This document shows positions 60,133-64,000 of a DNA stretch of 64,000 nt, piece after piece. Position numbers and translations under genes: made by a program. Numbering within the stretch: the stretch's first letter is position 1; every line of letters starts with the position of its first letter. Below the pieces are notes generated by a model. That model worked only from the letters and a program-made list of their open reading frames with translations, ran no database searches and was not told the origin of the DNA. Where the stretch lies: positions 10,286,327-10,350,326 of the forward strand of contig LR746272.1 of assembly GCA_902729315.2 (NCBI GenBank), given 5' to 3'. Source of the stretch: Spirodela intermedia. Lineage: Eukaryota; Streptophyta; Magnoliopsida; Alismatales; Araceae.

Positions 60133-60750
60133 GCGGGCGCAAAGACCCCGCAACTGTGATCGAACTTCACGAAGTCGGCGGCGATTAACGTCTCAAAAAG
60201 ATTTCAGCTTGGAAAATGGGAAATCCCGAAATAATTTATTGGGCATAAAACACAATATTATTTAACTTTATTATAACTAATACGTATTTATTTTACATGC
60301 AGCAGAGTTAAAACACTACTTACATGGGAGAGAAAAAATAGAGTTTTTTATACGTGATTAATATTTAATTATTGTACCAAATTCTGCTACATCATATGAT
60401 CATAGCTATGGTATGTTGATCTCGGGGGGGTTAGCTGCTGAGCAAACGGACGGACGGCTTTGCTGCGATGAGATAGGATTAAAATTCGCGCCTTTGCCGG
60501 GTTTTCACGAGCTTCGCATTTTCTCGGAGTTTTCTCCAGCGCCAAGAAAAACCCAGGGGGGGTCTGTTTTTCCGGGGCGACGGCAAGCTGGCGTAGTGCT
60601 TGTTATAGTAAATCCCCGCGGGGGGTCCGTCTTCCATAATGAGGAGAGCTTGGTGACCTCCCATGGCGAAGGCATATATCCCTGAGCTTCGAGGAATCGC
60701 CACGCCTCGTCGCCGTCGAAACCACAGAGAAGGGAGGAGGTGGGGGAAGA
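60133..60750. other. Divergent promoter interval, twin CX9C / phytocyanin
   Basis: 694 bases separate the two start codons. The middle (about 60225-60410) is sharply AT-rich between GC-rich flanks. I see no named element apart from the TATA box already listed. Confidence 0.45.
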
Positions 60751-61389
60751 ATGGCGCGGAATCATGTGCTCCTGATCTTCCTTGTAGCCTCCGCAGGCCA
60801 CCTTCTTCAGGCGGCGGCGGGGATCTCACTGGACCACATCGTCGGAGGAAGCTCCGGGTGGCGGCTCCCCCCCAACGCCACCTTCTACAGTGAATGGACC
60901 CGAGATAAGACCTTCGTCGTCGGCGATAAGCTGGGTCCGTCCTCTGCCTCCCTCTCTCTCTCTCTGCTCTTTCGCTGTCTCTCTGAGAGAACGGTCTGGC
61001 TCGATGATGCAGTCTTCATGTACACATCGGGGCTACAGAACGTGCTGGAGGTTTCCGAGAAGGATTTCGAGGAGTGTACGCAGGAGGAGGTGGTGGACAT
61101 GTACTACGCGGGGCCGACGGTGCTGGAGATAACGAAGCCCGGCCCACACTACTACTACTCCGGCATTGGAACTCACTGCGAGGACGGGCAGAAGCTCAGC
61201 ATCAACGTGTCCGCCACCGCCGTCCCCGACCCAGCTCGCGACGGCCTACCCTTGCCGGCCAGCAACGCCAGCGCGCCGCCGCAGGCGGCGGGCGGCGCCG
61301 CCGAGGCCGGGCCGGCCAGCGCCGGGTCACGCCTCGCCGCCACAGTCGCCGGGGTCTTGATACCTCTGTCGACGGCGCTGCTTGTCTGA
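60751..61389 (+). CDS. Phytocyanin (early nodulin-like), GPI-anchored, copper ligands lost
   Basis: Exons 60751-60934 and 61013-61389 give 186 residues. A signal peptide covers residues 1-24. The phytocyanin domain begins ISLDHIVGGSSGW and ends HYYYSGIGTHCEDGQKLSI. A Pro/Ala/Ser-rich linker and a hydrophobic GPI signal (VAGVLIPLSTALLV) follow. The two Cys of the fold (ECTQ and THC) remain. The type-1 copper ligands do not: Gln stands where the first His belongs (SGLQNVLEV), and Ser replaces the Cys in the YYYSG position. Such proteins are cell-surface glycoproteins of the early nodulin-like group, not electron carriers. The 78-base intron sits at the conserved VGDKL/VF site; it is stop-free and in frame. 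Confidence 0.92.
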   Translation: MARNHVLLIFLVASAGHLLQAAAGISLDHIVGGSSGWRLPPNATFYSEWTRDKTFVVGDKLGPSSASLSLSLLFRCLSERTVWLDDAVFMYTSGLQNVLEVSEKDFEECTQEEVVDMYYAGPTVLEITKPGPHYYYSGIGTHCEDGQKLSINVSATAVPDPARDGLPLPASNASAPPQAAGGAAEAGPASAGSRLAATVAGVLIPLSTALLV

Positions 61390-61784
61390 GAGGCCGATGG
61401 ACGCGTTGCTCCGGTAATGGAGACTGCTCGCTTCTAGACAACCCATGTATTTCCCTTCCATGCGGAGAACAACAAGCCAGAGGAGAGAGAAATTCGGGCC
61501 GACAAGTTACCTAGGCTTCATATTGAACGCTTGTTTTTGCCGCCAAATATCGTCTCAAAATGGGGACTTTTTCTCTGAGCCAATCTAATCTGGACAACCC
61601 ATCTAGAGAGAGAGAGAGAGAGAGAGAGAGCATCTTCGCTTCTTTTTCCGACCCTTTGCCCTCCGGCGGGTTCTCCTCTCGACAGCACGCTACCAGATAG
61701 ATGCTCCTGCTCCGCTTGCTACCGTCGACGCGGGGGGTGAGTCCGGGGAGTGGGAACCGGAATATCTAGGCGGGGTTCTCCGCA
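61390..61784. other. Spacer between phytocyanin and PDV1-like genes
   Basis: Phytocyanin 3' region, a (GA)n run at 61609-61630 and the short promoter-leader of the next gene. No gene seen. Confidence 0.5.
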
Positions 61785-62117
61785 ATGACATGGAATATGG
61801 AGGTGGAGGAAGTTGAGGGGACGCTTGAGAAGATCTGGGACCTCCACGACCGGATCAGCGACGCCATCCACGCCGTCTCCAGGGCACACTTTCTGAATTC
61901 CGTCAGGGCTGCGGATGCTGGCGTTAGAGGCCTCGACGAGAAGAAGTATCCAAAGGCCGGGTTCGGAGGCGGCGGTGGGGACGATGGGAAGGATGGTTAC
62001 GTGTTCGTGAAAGGCTTCAAGCTAGAGGAGGACGCCTCCGCCGTTGCGGATGTGAGGAGCCTTAATGGCATCAGAACTGCTCTCGAGGACCTCGAAGATC
62101 AGATCGAATTTTTCCAC
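61785..62117 (+). CDS. PDV1: PDV1-like plastid division protein, exon 1 (partial)
   Basis: 111 residues beginning MTWNMEVEEVEGTLEKIW, then LHDRISDAIHAVSRAHFL, a Gly/Asp-rich loop, GYVFVKGFKL, VRSLNGIRTALEDLEDQ and IEFFH before a GT donor at 62118. This matches the N-terminal cytosolic part of PDV1, where the intron also follows LEFFH. Known: PDV1 is an outer plastid envelope protein that recruits the dynamin ARC5 to the division site. The second exon, with the coiled coil and the membrane segment, is not in the remaining 1.9 kb, so the intron is long and the gene runs off the right edge. The similar PDV2 is less likely, judging from the start. Confidence 0.85.
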
Positions 62118-64000
62118 GTAAAATCATCGCTCCCCTACGAGTGTTTCTTCCTTCCGATCGTTACCCCTCCCTTCTTTCTATCTTTCTATCTTTCTATCTT
62201 TCTCTGTCTCTCTCTGTCTCTCTCGTTGTCGGATGTCGTGGATTTCATCATTGATCTTTCCTTTCTATGCTTGGGCAAATACGAATAGTATCTTGTCGGT
62301 TTTACCGTCCCGATTTGTTTGGCTATTTTTTGTGTGGCATTTGCATTGTCACGGTTGAAAGATTTTCCATACTTTCGACATCCAATGATTGCCAACTCTC
62401 GATCGGCAAAATAAGTCCAGCAACACACTTCGCGAACACTTCTATTATGCCTGTGTGATTCCTTCACTGTGATTTTTTGTACAAATCATGCCAACAATTA
62501 TTATGATGAAAATTATTTAGTTAGTATCTCAGAGCTGTATTTTTTGTTCTAAGCTGTTGTACTTAAGAAGAACCTTGTTTTCTTCTAACCTATTTGGAAA
62601 GAACTAAAAAGAAAAAAACTGGGAAAAATATTTTCTCTATCCCTGGTTCTAAGAGTTCCTAAAAAAACGAGAAAATGGTTTATAAATTGCTTCGGCACAA
62701 ATGAATAAACGATCTCTCAAACGCATAAATGGTTATGAGATTAACCACTTGAAATATCCTAGCATGCTTTACTTGTCCGTGAAAAAATGTTCAAGAGACC
62801 GTTACGCGTGATTTTTTGCGCTTATGAGAGTTTGGACGACTCAAATCTCAATTATTTCAGAGATTTTCGTAGGCAGATGATTTGGTACTGTTTTCTATCG
62901 TGGAATCTATTCAATTGAACAAGAATCAAGTTGCCAACCTATCGTAACTACTATAGCCAAAAAATTCAATCGAGTTGCAAGCTTATCATAAATTAGAAGC
63001 TTATTATCTTCTCACTAGTTTGTTTACGGCTAAGACCATGGCGATATGAAATGCACAATGGAAATGGGCAAGGAGACCCTCATGCTTTTAGGTTCCGCGC
63101 TAAATTTGTGCTGGATTTTTAATGAATATTGAATTAATGTTGATTAAAATTATGTATACTACGTTCATCTAATATTTTCGTCAGTCTGAAACAGAACAGA
63201 GGTCGATGGATCCCCATTGTGCGGTGAACTAGCATATGCACAACCAAAAACCTGAAAGTTCAATTTACATGAATAATTTAATTATGTTTCTGATTTCACA
63301 TCTGCGCTCTGATGGCATTTTCCTTTATGGACTTTACCCCATTGAAGTTATAATCCCTCAGAAAAAGTGTTGTGTTTGATATCTCAAAGATCCTTTTAGT
63401 TTCTTCAATGTTATATACGAATAGCATCAATGCCACAAGGGCATATTGGGCTAAAATATGACATGGTTAGTGATATATATATACTTGCAGATCATAATTT
63501 TCGGTAAAATTTGGAAAACAAGGTGTTGATTAGGTGCCTCACCAAAGTAGGACATCACCTTTCTTATCATAGTTTTCCCTGACAACAACGATGCACACAC
63601 ACTACATATAAATAGATGTATATATAAATATGCATCCTTTGGTTGAGCGTATGCGCTCATGAATAAAAAAATGTATATGTACATGCATATATTATATGCA
63701 CACGCACATTTATTTATTTCTATATCTAAATCTTTCAGATAGGAATATGCATTCATGATTCTTTTTACATAGAGTGATTTTATTTTTATTCACAAGGATA
63801 TGTATGGCATGATTGGGAGGCTTAGAACTGCTTTTCCTGAGACTGAATCACGATCCTGAACGTATCAGACCTAGTCTAAGACAATAAGAATAATATCCCC
63901 GTTGTAATTGATGCTGTATGTAGAGATAAATGATTCATTTTTATCACAAATTATAAGTTACTATCCCGGACACCTTCCTCGTAGATATGAGTGATTCGCG
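62118..64000 (+). other. Large intron of the PDV1-like gene (to the window edge)
   Basis: AT-rich noncoding DNA after the exon 1 donor. A (TTTC)n/(TC)n run lies at 62167-62224 and alternating purine-pyrimidine AT/CA DNA at 63590-63720. No exon of the family (a QQRAERDAAIARLEQ-like stretch) is visible. Open frames here are chance. Confidence 0.6.

Overview
The window is nuclear DNA from a flowering plant. Genes have many introns with GT-AG (and some GC-AG) splice sites, and the families are plant-specific: GH3, AG-peptide, phytocyanin, PDV1, DUF7722. There are nested Ty3/gypsy elements and abundant (CT)n/(GA)n microsatellites. GC-rich coding ends and CT-rich leaders would fit a monocot, but I cannot name the species.

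Left third (1 to about 31,100): a tandem array of GH3 (acyl-acid amido synthetase) genes alternating with pieces of a CIP1-like coiled-coil gene. Copy A runs off the left edge with only exon 1 present. Copy B (22562-23830) is a 3'-only pseudogene. Copy C (27405-29947) is an intact 591-residue gene. A fragment of the CIP1-like gene plus its 3' flank (21597-22370) lies just left of copy B, as the full CIP1-like gene lies just right of copy C. The original repeating unit was therefore [GH3 + CIP1-like]. The upstream region of copy A is a mosaic, C-like near the gene and B-like farther out.

The space between copy A and the CIP1 fragment is filled by a three-level nest. A truncated minus-strand Ty3/gypsy element (R1) is split by a plus-strand Ty3/gypsy element (LTRs 4533-5194 and 19707-20417, target duplication AAATG). 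That element is split in turn by an Athila-type element (LTRs 5719-7332 and 14204-15816, target duplication GACCA). All are decayed. A minus-strand piece of the Athila family also lies upstream of copy B.

Right half (31,100 to 64,000): a gene-dense segment. In order: CIP1-like (-), an uncharacterised acidic coiled-coil protein (+), a DUF7722 small protein (+), gamma-tubulin (+, 11 exons, all reconstructed), an arabinogalactan peptide (+), an MTM1-like mitochondrial carrier (-, 10 exons, all reconstructed), a twin CX9C protein (-), a GPI-type phytocyanin lacking copper ligands (+), and the first exon of a PDV1-like plastid-division gene (+) running off the right edge. The CIP1-like gene and its neighbour are divergent and share an interval rich in TGGGCC elements.

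I found no clearly new biological system. The most informative signals are the chimaeric GH3 copy, the dated TE nest, two GC-AG introns in gamma-tubulin, and a 55-residue internal duplication carrying SUMO-interaction-like motifs in the uncharacterised protein.
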